Positions 37,780 to 47,475 of a stretch of DNA of 64,000 nucleotides are shown piece after piece. A program made the translations under genes and the position numbers. The stretch's first letter is position 1, and each line of letters starts with the position of its first letter. Under the pieces are notes generated by a model. The model made no database searches and had not been told where the DNA came from. It was given only the letters and a program-made list of their open reading frames with translations. This DNA is from CALHRB01 sp964473465 (GTDB lineage Bacteria; Bacteroidota; Ignavibacteria; Kapaibacteriales; UBA2268): NCBI GenBank assembly GCA_964473465.1, contig CAYYPE010000002.1, positions 124,001-188,000 of the forward strand, read 5' to 3'.

Positions 37780-39195
37780 ATGAAAATTAAATTATTATTA
37801 ATTCTGTCCTTAATTTTTATTATTCCGAATCTAATCCTGTCTCAAAATATTATAGGGAAGTGGAACGGCGAAATAAATGTTCTAAATCAGAAATTGAATA
37901 TTGTTGTTAATTTTAAGATGGCAAATGACTCCTTGAAAGGAACAATTGACATACCCCAGCAGACTGCTTTTGGATTAGATTTAACTAATATTAAAGCTGA
38001 AAATGAATCAGTGAATTTCGAACTTGTTGCTGGACCGGGAAACATAGCATTCTTCGAAGGAGAATATTTCCTCAACGAGAATGGAAAACCAAAAATTGAG
38101 GGAAAATTCCTTCAAATGGGTATTGTCGGAACTTTTAATTTAGAATTAGCTAAGGAAGAACCAAAAAAGGAAGAAATTCCTGCAATTCAGAATTTTACTG
38201 ATTTCGATGTAAAAATACTTGCTGGTTCCGATACTCTGGCAGGAACTCTATCTATTCCTTCAGATAATCCGAATAAAAAGTTCAAATGTGTTATACTCAT
38301 CACCGGTAGCGGACCACAGAACAGAGATGAAGATGTTTTTGGTTTTAAAATCTTCAAAGAACTTACCACCTATCTGGCAAATTCAGGCATAGCAGTTCTG
38401 CGTTGTGACGATAGAGGAGTCGGACAATCTACTAATTCAATTGGCGAAAAAGTAACTACTTTTAATTTTGCAAACGATGTTGAAGCCTGTATTAGATACT
38501 TAAAGCAGCATCCTTCGATTGACCCAGCAAAAATCGGCCTTCTGGGTCATAGTGAGGGTGGTATCATAGCTTCGATTGTTGCATCAAGAAATAAAGATAT
38601 TGCTTTTGTTGTTTTAATGGCTGGAACATCTATCAGAGGCGATTCACTGCTGATTTCCCAACTATATGAAATCACAAAAGCGTCAGGAGCATCAGAAGAA
38701 GATATTCAGGAGGCTTTACGTTGGCAGAAAAACACATTGAATGCTATTAGAACAGACACAGGTTGGGATAAACTTCGGGAAGATATGTTCATTATGTCGA
38801 AAAAACAGATTGATACGCTTCCCGAGGCTCAGAAAAAAATGTTTCCCGATTCTTTGATTTATCAAAGAATTGATATGTTAATAGCTCAATCGAGAAATGA
38901 ATGGATGAGAGAGTTTATTAAAATTGACCCTGCTGATTATATTGAGAAAATATCCTGCCCTGTGCTTGCTTTGTTTGGTCAGCTTGACACACAGGTTCCA
39001 CCAAATACAAACGAAATCCCGATGAGAAAAGCACTTACTAAATCTAAAACAAAATTTGAAATTAAAATATTCGAAAAGGCTAATCATCTGTTTCAGGAAG
39101 CTCAAACAGGTAGCCCAAATGAATATTTTATGCTCGAGAAAAAATTCGTTCCGGGGTTCCTCGAATATATTACTGGTTGGATTAAGAAAATTTAA
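37780..39195 (+). CDS. Exported alpha/beta hydrolase
   Basis: The 471-residue protein has a signal peptide (residues 1-20), an N-terminal beta domain of about 110 residues, and an alpha/beta hydrolase domain. The nucleophile elbow is GHSEGG near residue 259, the oxyanion loop ITGSGPQNRDED is near 174, and ALFGQLDTQVPPN near 402 holds the acid. The catalytic His is in KANHLFQ near 432. It resembles periplasmic acyl/carboxyl esterases or dipeptidyl-type hydrolases; the substrate is unknown. The pdxA gene follows 21 bases downstream. Confidence 0.85.
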   Translation: MKIKLLLILSLIFIIPNLILSQNIIGKWNGEINVLNQKLNIVVNFKMANDSLKGTIDIPQQTAFGLDLTNIKAENESVNFELVAGPGNIAFFEGEYFLNENGKPKIEGKFLQMGIVGTFNLELAKEEPKKEEIPAIQNFTDFDVKILAGSDTLAGTLSIPSDNPNKKFKCVILITGSGPQNRDEDVFGFKIFKELTTYLANSGIAVLRCDDRGVGQSTNSIGEKVTTFNFANDVEACIRYLKQHPSIDPAKIGLLGHSEGGIIASIVASRNKDIAFVVLMAGTSIRGDSLLISQLYEITKASGASEEDIQEALRWQKNTLNAIRTDTGWDKLREDMFIMSKKQIDTLPEAQKKMFPDSLIYQRIDMLIAQSRNEWMREFIKIDPADYIEKISCPVLALFGQLDTQVPPNTNEIPMRKALTKSKTKFEIKIFEKANHLFQEAQTGSPNEYFMLEKKFVPGFLEYITGWIKKI

Positions 39196-39216
39196 ATCTA
39201 TTAATATTTTTTAGAA

Positions 39217-40215
39217 ATGAATATAATCTTATCAATCGGGGATTGCAATGGAATCGGTCTTGAAACATTTTATAAAGCCGTTCATAAATTGAATTATGAC
39301 AAGTCCCTAAAAAATAATATTCATCTCACATTAGCCGGAAATAAAAAAACCATTCAAGAATATTTTAACATACTCAATCTTGACTTTGAGATTTTGAAGA
39401 ATGGAATTTTGATTGAAAAAATAGAAGTTGAAATAATTGACATATCAAGCTATTCACGTGTTGAATTTGGAAAAATGACTGATGAATCTGCAAAGCTGAC
39501 AATTGAATCCCTTGATTTCTCTGTAAAAGCAGTTATTGACAGACAGTTTGATGCATTAGTAACCCTACCAATCAATAAGTATGCTTTGCAGAGAGTCGGA
39601 TGGAAATACCCCGGACACACGGAATTTTTAGCTGATAAAAGCCTTTCTGATTCTTATTTGATGATTTTAATGCGAGGCAAACTACGAGTAGCACTTGTAA
39701 CTACCCACATTCCAATTTCAGAGCTTCCAAAAACAATTAATGAGCAAATCATAAATAATAAAGCTCTAACTTTTTTAAATTCTTTGAAGCAGGATTTTTC
39801 AATTAAACGCCCAAAAATTGCTGTTCTGGGTCTTAATCCACACGCAGGGGAAAATGGCTCCATAGGAAAGGAAGAAATAATAATTATCAAACCAGCTTTG
39901 GATAAGCTCAATAAAGATGAAGTTAATTTCTTTGGTCCTTTCCCTGCTGATGGCTTTTTTGCACATAATGATTATAAATCTTACGATGGAATTTTGGCAA
40001 TGTATCACGATCAAGGTTTGATACCCCTGAAGCTTTTGGCAGGGAACAAGGGAGTTAATTTCACGGCAAATCTTCCAATTGTAAGAACTTCCCCTGATCA
40101 CGGAACTGCCTACCAGATAGCTGGAAGGGGAATTGCAAATGGCGACAGCACTTTTGAAGCGATTAAAACGGCATACCAAATATCAAAGCGAAGAAAGAAA
40201 AATCAAGGAATGTAA
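39217..40215 (+). CDS. pdxA: 4-hydroxythreonine-4-phosphate dehydrogenase
   Basis: PdxA oxidises 4-phosphohydroxy-L-threonine in the DXP-dependent pathway to pyridoxal phosphate. The 332-residue protein shows SIGDCNGIGLE at the start, TLPINKYALQRVGWKYPGHTE near residue 116, the metal-binding NPHAGENG near 205 and the MYHDQGLIPLKLL motif near 264. Its 3' end overlaps the convergent next gene by 13 bases. The partner pdxJ is not in the window. Confidence 0.94.
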   Translation: MNIILSIGDCNGIGLETFYKAVHKLNYDKSLKNNIHLTLAGNKKTIQEYFNILNLDFEILKNGILIEKIEVEIIDISSYSRVEFGKMTDESAKLTIESLDFSVKAVIDRQFDALVTLPINKYALQRVGWKYPGHTEFLADKSLSDSYLMILMRGKLRVALVTTHIPISELPKTINEQIINNKALTFLNSLKQDFSIKRPKIAVLGLNPHAGENGSIGKEEIIIIKPALDKLNKDEVNFFGPFPADGFFAHNDYKSYDGILAMYHDQGLIPLKLLAGNKGVNFTANLPIVRTSPDHGTAYQIAGRGIANGDSTFEAIKTAYQISKRRKKNQGM

Positions 40216-40901
40216 ATTCTTTTACGTATGAATTTACTTCTGCCAATTCTTATTTCACCGATATAATCTCCCGGAGGCATTAGTCTTCCTGCATCATCCC
40301 GCACATTCCATGTAAAAGTATATTTTCCGGGGGTTTGCTTTCCGCTGAATATAGTGGCAACCACTCTCGCCTGTATAGAATATACCACTACTTCGACATC
40401 AGTATAAGTATCAACTTCATAAGTTAGAACAGGTGAAACATCTTCCACCAAACCGAGTATTTTTCCTATGTCCGATAAATTAGCCTTGAAACCAAATGGC
40501 TGGCTCGTCCTAATATATGGAACATAAGTAGATAATTTTTGATTCAATTCATATAAAGCAAATTCATGGGGAGATGGAACAAAATATTCTGATGGCAGGT
40601 CAAGATTTTTCCGGGCAATATCTATTGGTGTTCCTTTGTTGAGCTCATCCATTAATCTAATATCAGTTTCAAATCTTTTTAAATCAAGAGAAAATCTGGT
40701 TGAAGAAGGAATCCTTGTTCGTAAAGCCCGAAAATATGCACTGTCCTGCTGAGGAGTTGTCTGGAAATAAATTTCACCCGGTAATATTATAATTGGTTCT
40801 GATGTATCCGATTCGATTTCAATCAGACTTTTCCCAATTGCTTTGTTTTGACCATAACCCGGTAATACAAATAAAATGGAAAATAATAAAAACCCCAGCA
40901 A
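40203..40901 (-). CDS. Exported protein with C-terminal FlgD-Ig-like domain
   Basis: The protein is about 232 residues with a signal peptide (LLFSILFVLPGYGQ). The last 75 residues, from about 155 onward (YTDVEVVVYSIQARVVATI, then GKYTFTWNVRDDAGRLMPPGDYIGEIR), match the FlgD Ig-like domain that often stands at the C-terminus of exported FCB proteins. No canonical ATG start is present: the frame runs upstream to an in-frame TGA, and the TTG at 40901 is the nearest usual alternative start, but an upstream ATT or ATA would give a more ordinary positively charged signal peptide. Its 3' end overlaps pdxA by 13 bases. Confidence 0.7.
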   Translation of the reverse strand: MLGFLLFSILFVLPGYGQNKAIGKSLIEIESDTSEPIIILPGEIYFQTTPQQDSAYFRALRTRIPSSTRFSLDLKRFETDIRLMDELNKGTPIDIARKNLDLPSEYFVPSPHEFALYELNQKLSTYVPYIRTSQPFGFKANLSDIGKILGLVEDVSPVLTYEVDTYTDVEVVVYSIQARVVATIFSGKQTPGKYTFTWNVRDDAGRLMPPGDYIGEIRIGRSKFIRKRIYIP

Positions 40902-41155
40902 TATTTTAAGCTTAATAAGTTGAATAACTCAATCCATCAATCAAAATCAATAAACATATCTTAAAAGTTGTATAAAAACAAATATATAAAAATTATTGTT
41001 GAATTGTCAAATTTAAATTGATAAAGTATTTTATTTAATGAAACAGACTTTGTTGTTTAAACATTTTAAAAAAAATTATAGTCTAAAATTTTTTTATAAT
41101 ATATTTGTAACTACTGAAAATTAAATAGAAAGTTTTGAGCAGGGTATAAGTTATA

Positions 41156-43456
41156 ATGCATAAGCGTTCTTATAATAAATGTTATTTTTTATTCTTATCA
41201 CTTATATTTATAACATATTACTCTTTTTCTCAGTCAAATGGCTCAAAACCGGAACTCATTCCTTCGCCCTATGATAGGTCTCTCGCCGAAATCGGTAAGA
41301 TTGAATATATTGGAAATAAGACATTCACAGATGAAGAATTAAACAAAATTAACAACTTAAGACCAAGCGACAGAAATGTATTCCATAGAATATTTCAATA
41401 CTACCTGAACGAAATCAGACAAAACAGAGCTACCCCACCTCCACTAATTGATGCATTCAAAATGTCAATCAACACAATGGTAAACGAGCTCAGGTTTTAT
41501 GAACCTATCAGAGTTAAAGACGAAATTGATAAAATTAAGAACTTTTACGAACAAAAAGGTTTTCATAATGCAAAGGTAAATTATACCATCGAACCAGACT
41601 ACAAAAAAAACATAAACATAATCAAAGTTTTTATTGAAGAAAATGAACGCTGGTCAATCAGTAAAATCAATTACATAGGCCTTGATTCCCTTCCAGAGGA
41701 TATAACAAGCAGAATTAATCAATTAAGATTATTAAAAGAAGGAGATTATTTCGATGAAGTAATCTTAACTCAGGAAGTTGTTCTTCTCCAGAGATATCTG
41801 CTCGATAATGGTTATTTTTATACTAAGTTCGAAATCCCCCTGGTTACAATAGACACGCTTAAAAAACAGGATAGTATCACTATAATTTTTTCGCCCGGAA
41901 AGAGACAGAAATTTGGGGACATTCATCTTATTGATATAAAAAACGGGCAACAATCTGTCGGTCATAATATGAAGAACGCCCAACTCGAAATCAAAAAGGG
42001 AGAGTGGTATAGTTTAAGCAAAATAAACAGAAGCCTTTCAAATTTGCTTTCTTTGGGAACTTTTGATTTTGTTTCAATAGATACTTCAACTGCTATTTAT
42101 CCTAAAACCGACACTTCCATTCCCTTCAAAGTTACATTACAGTATCGCAAACAGCAGGAATACGGAATTGGTATATTCTCCAACCGAACGGTGATAGATA
42201 ACTACCTGAATGGAGGCATCGAAGCTTCATATATACACAGGAATATATTCGGTTCGGCTCAGGTTCTCAATCCTTATGCAAGATTTGTCATCCAAAATAT
42301 GAGCGAGGCACTTTACGATAGGAGCAAAGCTTTGTTTGAGTTTCAGCTTGGTATTAATTTTGCACAACCCCTTTTATGGACAATTGATGTTTCGAGAATA
42401 GGTTTAACTGTTCAACCACTATACTCTTTAAGAACCGTATATAACCAATTGAGAATAAATACTTTTTCTTTGCCAATTAAGTTTCCAGTCAGACAGCCAA
42501 AATTCACATACATACATAATTTTTCAATTGATTTCAACTTCGAGCGGGAACTTCCCTTGAATTTTTCCGAGGCAAAGAAAAAAATGCTTGAAAGTGCAAT
42601 TTCAAGAGAGGACAGCGTCAGAGTCGAAGAAATTTCAAATATCTATGGAAATCTTGATGAATTCGTGAAAAGTAAAAATCCAATTTTTACTTCAACCTCA
42701 TTTGGATTATCTCTTATCAGCGATACAAGGGATAATCCTTTTTCACCAAGAGTCGGGCATTTTGCAATTTACTCCTTTGAAATTCCATTCTCTGCTTTTA
42801 CTGGAACTAACAGTATTTTGGGAAATAATAAATTCTTAAGATTCCAGCTTGCCAATTATTGGTTCTGGGGTTTAAATAACCAATTGGTTATGGCGTTGAA
42901 GCAAAGAGAAGGTTTTATTTATTGGTGGAACAAAGCGGAGTCCTTCATCCCATTCGAAAAGCAATTTTTTGCTGGAGGGGCTAACAGCGTTCGTGGCTGG
43001 CCCTCCAGAAAATTGAGATATAATAAAAAAGAACTCAACCTAACAGGCTCTGCTTATGACTATGCCGTCAACTTTGTCGGAAACAGTATTCTTATCGAAG
43101 GTAGCCTTGAACTAAGATATAGATTTGCTTCTACCGGTTCGGGTGTTATTGCTGAACAGATTGCAAATTTTGGTATTACAGGTTTTCTTGATTGGGGCAA
43201 TGCTTTCAACTGGCTTTTGCTTGACGAAAATACAAAAGATTATATTGATAAATATAATTGGTGGGAATTCGGAACTGGTTTGGCTCTTGCCCTTGGCTTA
43301 GGACTAAGATACGAAACACCCGTCGGACCCTTCAGAATTGATTTTGCATGGCCTCTTTATGACCCAAATCGAACTGGCAGCGATCAATTAATCTTCAACA
43401 GACGGGATGGTCTTTCGGCATTTACTTTTCACGTTGGCTTAGGACATTCTTTCTGA
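41156..43456 (+). CDS. Omp85-family outer membrane protein (TamA/BamA-like)
   Basis: The 766-residue protein has a signal peptide (to FSQSNG near 26), POTRA-like domains in the first 350 residues (RIEYIGNKTFTDEELNKI-like strands near 37, INYIGLDSLPEDITSRI near 175), and a C-terminal 16-strand barrel domain. The barrel has the conserved VRGWPSRKLR stretch near residue 615, the loop-6-type VRGW signature of Omp85 proteins. The final strand ends FHVGLGHSF. It is probably an outer-membrane insertion or secretion factor of the BamA/TamA/surface-antigen type. Which role is not decided here. It lies in a + strand run with the next gene. Confidence 0.85.
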   Translation: MHKRSYNKCYFLFLSLIFITYYSFSQSNGSKPELIPSPYDRSLAEIGKIEYIGNKTFTDEELNKINNLRPSDRNVFHRIFQYYLNEIRQNRATPPPLIDAFKMSINTMVNELRFYEPIRVKDEIDKIKNFYEQKGFHNAKVNYTIEPDYKKNINIIKVFIEENERWSISKINYIGLDSLPEDITSRINQLRLLKEGDYFDEVILTQEVVLLQRYLLDNGYFYTKFEIPLVTIDTLKKQDSITIIFSPGKRQKFGDIHLIDIKNGQQSVGHNMKNAQLEIKKGEWYSLSKINRSLSNLLSLGTFDFVSIDTSTAIYPKTDTSIPFKVTLQYRKQQEYGIGIFSNRTVIDNYLNGGIEASYIHRNIFGSAQVLNPYARFVIQNMSEALYDRSKALFEFQLGINFAQPLLWTIDVSRIGLTVQPLYSLRTVYNQLRINTFSLPIKFPVRQPKFTYIHNFSIDFNFERELPLNFSEAKKKMLESAISREDSVRVEEISNIYGNLDEFVKSKNPIFTSTSFGLSLISDTRDNPFSPRVGHFAIYSFEIPFSAFTGTNSILGNNKFLRFQLANYWFWGLNNQLVMALKQREGFIYWWNKAESFIPFEKQFFAGGANSVRGWPSRKLRYNKKELNLTGSAYDYAVNFVGNSILIEGSLELRYRFASTGSGVIAEQIANFGITGFLDWGNAFNWLLLDENTKDYIDKYNWWEFGTGLALALGLGLRYETPVGPFRIDFAWPLYDPNRTGSDQLIFNRRDGLSAFTFHVGLGHSF

Positions 43457-43524
43457 TTTTTTTGAAACAATTTTCTACTTATGCCGTAAATGAACAATTA
43501 TAATTAACTTAAAGAAGGTGTAAA

Positions 43525-44427
43525 ATGAAAAAAGAAATAATGATTGGGTTGTTTGTTATGTTTATTTCTTTATCAATGTCTGCTTTTTCTTTCCAGAAAG
43601 AAGATACAAAGAAAGACAGTTCTGATTCCGGCTTTTTTTCGGAATGGTCTGAATTTTATGGAATCAGAACATTATCCAAATCAGAAAAATCCCCTTCTCT
43701 CGATTTTTATTGGGGCACATCGCAGCCTTCGTTCAAGATTCAGAATTATCAGGACAGATTCAGTAAAATTGGTGATATCTCGCTTAAAATCGGTTACTCC
43801 AATATTAGCACCAAAGAGTTTATAGTTAAATATACCAATGAAAGTGTTTTGTTTCAGGGGTTTTCCTCGAACTATTACCCATCGTTCGAGAAAAAAAATG
43901 AAATTGAACTGAAAGCCTGGAGGGCGGGTATTGAAAATGCTTCTGGTTATGGTTATGAATTTTCCGACAATTTCAAATTGTTGCTTTATAATTCAAATGC
44001 TTTAATCTGGACTCGCCTTGAATTTATTGATGGCTCGTTCACCAATGATCCATTACATATTTATGACACATACAATGAATCTATAAGGTTTGGTGATACA
44101 TTTGAAGGAGGAATAAAAATCCAGCTTTTCAAACCTCTTGGAATATCGGCTGCCTATGAGAGATCTATTGTTTTCCCAAGGCATTTATTCTGGTATTGGC
44201 TCGGTAGTGAAGCAATAGAATTAGTCGGGCAAAGCCTCGTTGATGGATTTGTCAAGGCAGTAATAAAATCAAACTCTGTTGCTGCACCTATTGTTGCATT
44301 TGCCTTAAAAAATGGATTTTCCTATGTTTTATATGAGCTAAGAAGCGAAAAGATGAACTGGCCATTCGATACAACAGTTCCTTTGCATTTTCAGTCATTT
44401 AAATTAGGTTTATCTTTCATGTTTTAG
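43525..44427 (+). CDS. Exported outer-membrane-type protein of unknown family
   Basis: The 300-residue protein has a strong ribosome binding site (AAGAAGGTG, 43512-43520), a signal peptide (about 1-24), and alternating beta-strand segments ending in VPLHFQSFKLGLSFMF, an aromatic C-terminus as in outer-membrane barrels. No named family is recognised. It lies 68 bases after the Omp85 gene and may be co-transcribed with it. Confidence 0.75.
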   Translation: MKKEIMIGLFVMFISLSMSAFSFQKEDTKKDSSDSGFFSEWSEFYGIRTLSKSEKSPSLDFYWGTSQPSFKIQNYQDRFSKIGDISLKIGYSNISTKEFIVKYTNESVLFQGFSSNYYPSFEKKNEIELKAWRAGIENASGYGYEFSDNFKLLLYNSNALIWTRLEFIDGSFTNDPLHIYDTYNESIRFGDTFEGGIKIQLFKPLGISAAYERSIVFPRHLFWYWLGSEAIELVGQSLVDGFVKAVIKSNSVAAPIVAFALKNGFSYVLYELRSEKMNWPFDTTVPLHFQSFKLGLSFMF

Positions 44428-44512
44428 TTCCTTAAAAATTATAGATCTTAAATATTTATTTTTCTCATTTTTTTGATTTCATTTCTCTATGATTATCAGT
44501 AAGATACAGCAG

Positions 44513-44549
44513 TATTTTCGAAAATAGCCCTGAAAAAATCTTTTCGGGG
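44513..44549 (+). terminator. Palindrome and stem-loop between the barrel gene and mnmG
   Basis: A perfect 14-bp palindrome (TATTTTC/GAAAATA, 44513-44526) is followed at once by a 9-bp stem CCCTGAAAA/TTTTCGGGG with loop AATC (44528-44549, one G-T wobble). No long T-run follows, so it may be a weak terminator for the barrel gene or a leader structure for mnmG 120 bases downstream. Confidence 0.35.
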
Positions 44550-44667
44550 TCTATTCATTTATATAATTATAAAATTTAATTAAAACAGCATAGTATATTC
44601 CCTAATGTCTTAACCTCTCAATTTATAATCAGTAATCACGTCTAAATGTTACTAAATTTTAAATAAA

Positions 44668-46533
44668 ATGCTTGGGAACCGATACGATATTATAGTAATA
44701 GGTGCCGGTCATGCCGGTATCGAAGCTTCTTATGCTGCTGCCAAAATGGGCTGTAGCACTGCCCTTATTACTATCAGTCTTAACACAATCGGGCGTCCAT
44801 CCTGCAATCCTTCTATTGGAGGAACAGCAAAGGGTCATCTTGTCAAAGAACTTGACTCCCTTGGCGGCGTTATGGGAATTTTAGCTGATAGAGCAGGAAT
44901 CCAGTTCAAAATGCTTAATCGTTCGAAAGGTCCCGCTGTATGGTCTCCAAGGTGCCAGATTGATAAAGATCTGTACCCTTTATATGCTTACGACCTTCTC
45001 TCAAAGACAGAAAACCTGACCTTGATTGAAGCAACAGTCGCAGAAATATTAATCGAAAAGGATACAGTAGTTGGTATAAGAACTCTCGATAATGAAATCA
45101 TCTATTCGAGAGCTATTGTTTTCTGTGCGGGAACATTCCTTAATGGCTTAATGCATGTCGGGGATAAGGCAATTTCAGGCGGTCGTTATGGAGAAGCAGC
45201 TTCTAAATACATTTCAGACCTTCTGAACCGTTATGGATTTGATATGGGAAGATTAAAGACAGGAACCCCACCCCGCCTTGCAAGAGAATCCATTGATTTT
45301 GCTTCTATTACCCCTGCTTATGGAGACGACGAACCTGAACCTTTCTCAAGAAAGACACATCAAGTTAAAAACAGGATTATTTGCTGGCTCACTCAAACAA
45401 GCGAAATTACCCATGATATTTTAAGGGAAGGTTTTGACCGCTCTCCTATGTTTACCGGGATTATTAAAGGAGTTGGACCTCGCTATTGCCCATCTGTTGA
45501 AGATAAAGTAGCAAGGTTTTCGGACAAGCCATCTCATAAGATTTTGCTCGAACCAGAAGGATTAAGCACAAATTCGATTTATGTTAATGGCTTTTCGACA
45601 AGTCTTCCGGAAGATATACAGGTAAGAGGTATCAGATCTATCAAAGGATTGGAGAAGGCTGAATTTTTAAGATATGGATATGCTATTGAATATGATTTCT
45701 TTTTTCCATACCAGCTAAAATATACACTCGAAACAAAATTGGTCTCGGGACTTTTTTTTGCTGGTCAGATAAATGGAACTTCAGGATACGAAGAAGCTGC
45801 CGTTCAGGGATTTATAGCAGGTGTTAATGCTGCACTAAAAGTCAAAAACGAAGGTGAATTTTTCCTGAACCGATCTGAAGCATATATTGGAGTTTTGATA
45901 GATGACCTTGTTAACAAAAATACAGAAGAACCATACAGAATTTTCACATCACTCGCCGAATACAGATTACTCCTCAGGCAGGACAATGCTGATTTAAGGT
46001 TGATGCACTACGGTCACAGACTTGGTTTGATTACAAATGAAGAGTTTGATCAATTAAATGAAAAAAAGGAAAAAATAAATAAACTCGATGAATACGTAAA
46101 AAGTGTTAAATTGAAAGCCGAAGTAATTAACAATTACCTTGAGCAATTAAATGAATCACCTGTCATTGATAGTCTTGAACTTTATCAATTAACTAAAAGG
46201 AGCAATGTTCAACTGATGGATCTGTTGAAAATGGCAAACTCTTTCCCTTTGGAAATAAAATCTGTTTTGCTTGAACCTGAAGTTGTTGAGCATCTTCAGG
46301 CTGAAATTAAATATGAGGGATACATTGCAAGGCAAATGAAAGAAGTTGAAAAATTCAAAGAAAATGAAAACAGGAAAATTCCTCTTAATTTTGATTACGA
46401 CAAAGTATCTTCAATTTCTAACGAGGCAAGAGAGAAGCTAAAGAAAATAAAACCTTCGTCTTTGGGTCAGGCTTCCCGAATTTCGGGTGTATCTGCTTCG
46501 GATGTCGCTATTTTGTCTGTGTTTCTAAAATAA
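44668..46533 (+). CDS. mnmG: tRNA uridine-5-carboxymethylaminomethyl modification enzyme MnmG
   Basis: MnmG (GidA) works with MnmE to add the carboxymethylaminomethyl group to U34 of certain tRNAs, using FAD and NADH. The 621-residue protein has the N-terminal FAD-binding VIGAGHAGIEASYAAAKMG, the conserved SCNPSIGGTAKGHLVKELD near residue 50, MGRLKTGTPPRL near 195, NGTSGYEEAAVQGFIAG near 370 and the C-terminal helical GidA-associated domain ending ISGVSASDVAILSVFLK. Length is normal. Its partner mnmE is 15 kb away. A parS-like 16-mer follows 8 bases after the stop. Confidence 0.98.
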   Translation: MLGNRYDIIVIGAGHAGIEASYAAAKMGCSTALITISLNTIGRPSCNPSIGGTAKGHLVKELDSLGGVMGILADRAGIQFKMLNRSKGPAVWSPRCQIDKDLYPLYAYDLLSKTENLTLIEATVAEILIEKDTVVGIRTLDNEIIYSRAIVFCAGTFLNGLMHVGDKAISGGRYGEAASKYISDLLNRYGFDMGRLKTGTPPRLARESIDFASITPAYGDDEPEPFSRKTHQVKNRIICWLTQTSEITHDILREGFDRSPMFTGIIKGVGPRYCPSVEDKVARFSDKPSHKILLEPEGLSTNSIYVNGFSTSLPEDIQVRGIRSIKGLEKAEFLRYGYAIEYDFFFPYQLKYTLETKLVSGLFFAGQINGTSGYEEAAVQGFIAGVNAALKVKNEGEFFLNRSEAYIGVLIDDLVNKNTEEPYRIFTSLAEYRLLLRQDNADLRLMHYGHRLGLITNEEFDQLNEKKEKINKLDEYVKSVKLKAEVINNYLEQLNESPVIDSLELYQLTKRSNVQLMDLLKMANSFPLEIKSVLLEPEVVEHLQAEIKYEGYIARQMKEVEKFKENENRKIPLNFDYDKVSSISNEAREKLKKIKPSSLGQASRISGVSASDVAILSVFLK

Positions 46534-46541
46534 TTTAAAAA

Positions 46542-46557
46542 AGTTTCACGTGTAACA
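46542..46557. other. parS-like site, 14/16 match
   Basis: AGTTTCACGTGTAACA matches the widely conserved parS consensus TGTTTCACGTGAAACA at 14 of 16 positions, including the central CACGTG. It lies in the 27-base gap between mnmG and the RmlD-like gene. ParB binding is not shown. Confidence 0.5.
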
Positions 46558-46560
46558 TTA

Positions 46561-47457
46561 ATGAGCAAAAAAATACTTATAATTGGTGCATCCGGAGCTC
46601 TGGCAATAGCTTTAAGCAAATTACTAATGGCTGAGACCAATCACTCTCTTTATTATTTAACCTCGAAAGATATAAAAATAACTGACGACGAAAGCAGATT
46701 TATAAAAGCTCATCCACTCGAAGTAAAAAACGTTAAGAATTTTTGTTTTAATATCCTTCCTGATGTTATTATAAATTGCTCAGGATTTTCTGATGTTGTT
46801 CTTGCTGAAAATGAACGCAAATTAGCATGGGATTTAAATGTTCGGGTTGTTGAAAATCTTGTAAATATATCAAAAATATTAGACTCTCATCTTGTCCTGA
46901 TCTCTTCTGATTTAGTTTTCGATGGAATGAAGGGTCCCTATTATGATGATACAAAGCCCAATCCTTTGAATTATTACGGCAAGACAAAGCATACTTCTGA
47001 AAATATAAGCCTTACAACTTTGAAAAAAATTACAGTTGTCAGAACAACTCCCTTTTATGGACTTCCATTTTCAGAGAATAATACTTTTCTTGATGATTAT
47101 ATTTATAAGTTACACCGAAACTATCTGGTGAACGCAAGTGATTTTTTATTCACAAATCCCTGCTTTGTTGATGATTTAACTTTAACGATAATGAAATTAA
47201 TAGACAGGGAACTTTATGGTGTTTTTAACACAGGTGGTCCGGACTGGTTAAGTCATTATGATTTTGCTTTAAAAGTAGCTGGTATTTTTAATTTCAATAA
47301 TAAACTTATACATAAAATAAAAAATCCTTTTGAAGGGGTAAGAATGCCACTTAAAGGCGGGTTAGTTACTTTAAAGACCGAAACAAATTTAAGTATTAAA
47401 TTTACACCTTTGGAAAATGGTTTAACTGCTTGCAAATTCAGATATTTTGACAAATAA
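46561..47457 (+). CDS. RmlD-like NAD-dependent sugar reductase/epimerase
   Basis: The 298-residue extended short-chain dehydrogenase has the N-terminal nucleotide motif IIGASGALAIALSKLL near residue 6, VIINCSGFSDVVLAENE near 70, LISSDLVFDG near 112, and catalytic YYGKTK near 139. The overall pattern fits dTDP-4-dehydrorhamnose reductase (RmlD) relatives, but no RmlA/B/C gene is nearby, so the substrate is uncertain. It lies 18 bases before the DUF2461 gene. Confidence 0.8.
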   Translation: MSKKILIIGASGALAIALSKLLMAETNHSLYYLTSKDIKITDDESRFIKAHPLEVKNVKNFCFNILPDVIINCSGFSDVVLAENERKLAWDLNVRVVENLVNISKILDSHLVLISSDLVFDGMKGPYYDDTKPNPLNYYGKTKHTSENISLTTLKKITVVRTTPFYGLPFSENNTFLDDYIYKLHRNYLVNASDFLFTNPCFVDDLTLTIMKLIDRELYGVFNTGGPDWLSHYDFALKVAGIFNFNNKLIHKIKNPFEGVRMPLKGGLVTLKTETNLSIKFTPLENGLTACKFRYFDK

Positions 47458-47475
47458 TTTTTTTTTGGGTGATTT

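Noticed and set aside
39450..39480. CACGTG inside pdxA as a possible parS site
   Set aside because: The flanks do not match the parS arms; most outer positions differ.
41100..41107. TATATTTG as a Bacteroidota-type -7 promoter box before the Omp85 gene
   Set aside because: No TTTG element at the expected distance upstream; such 8-mers are common in this AT-rich DNA.
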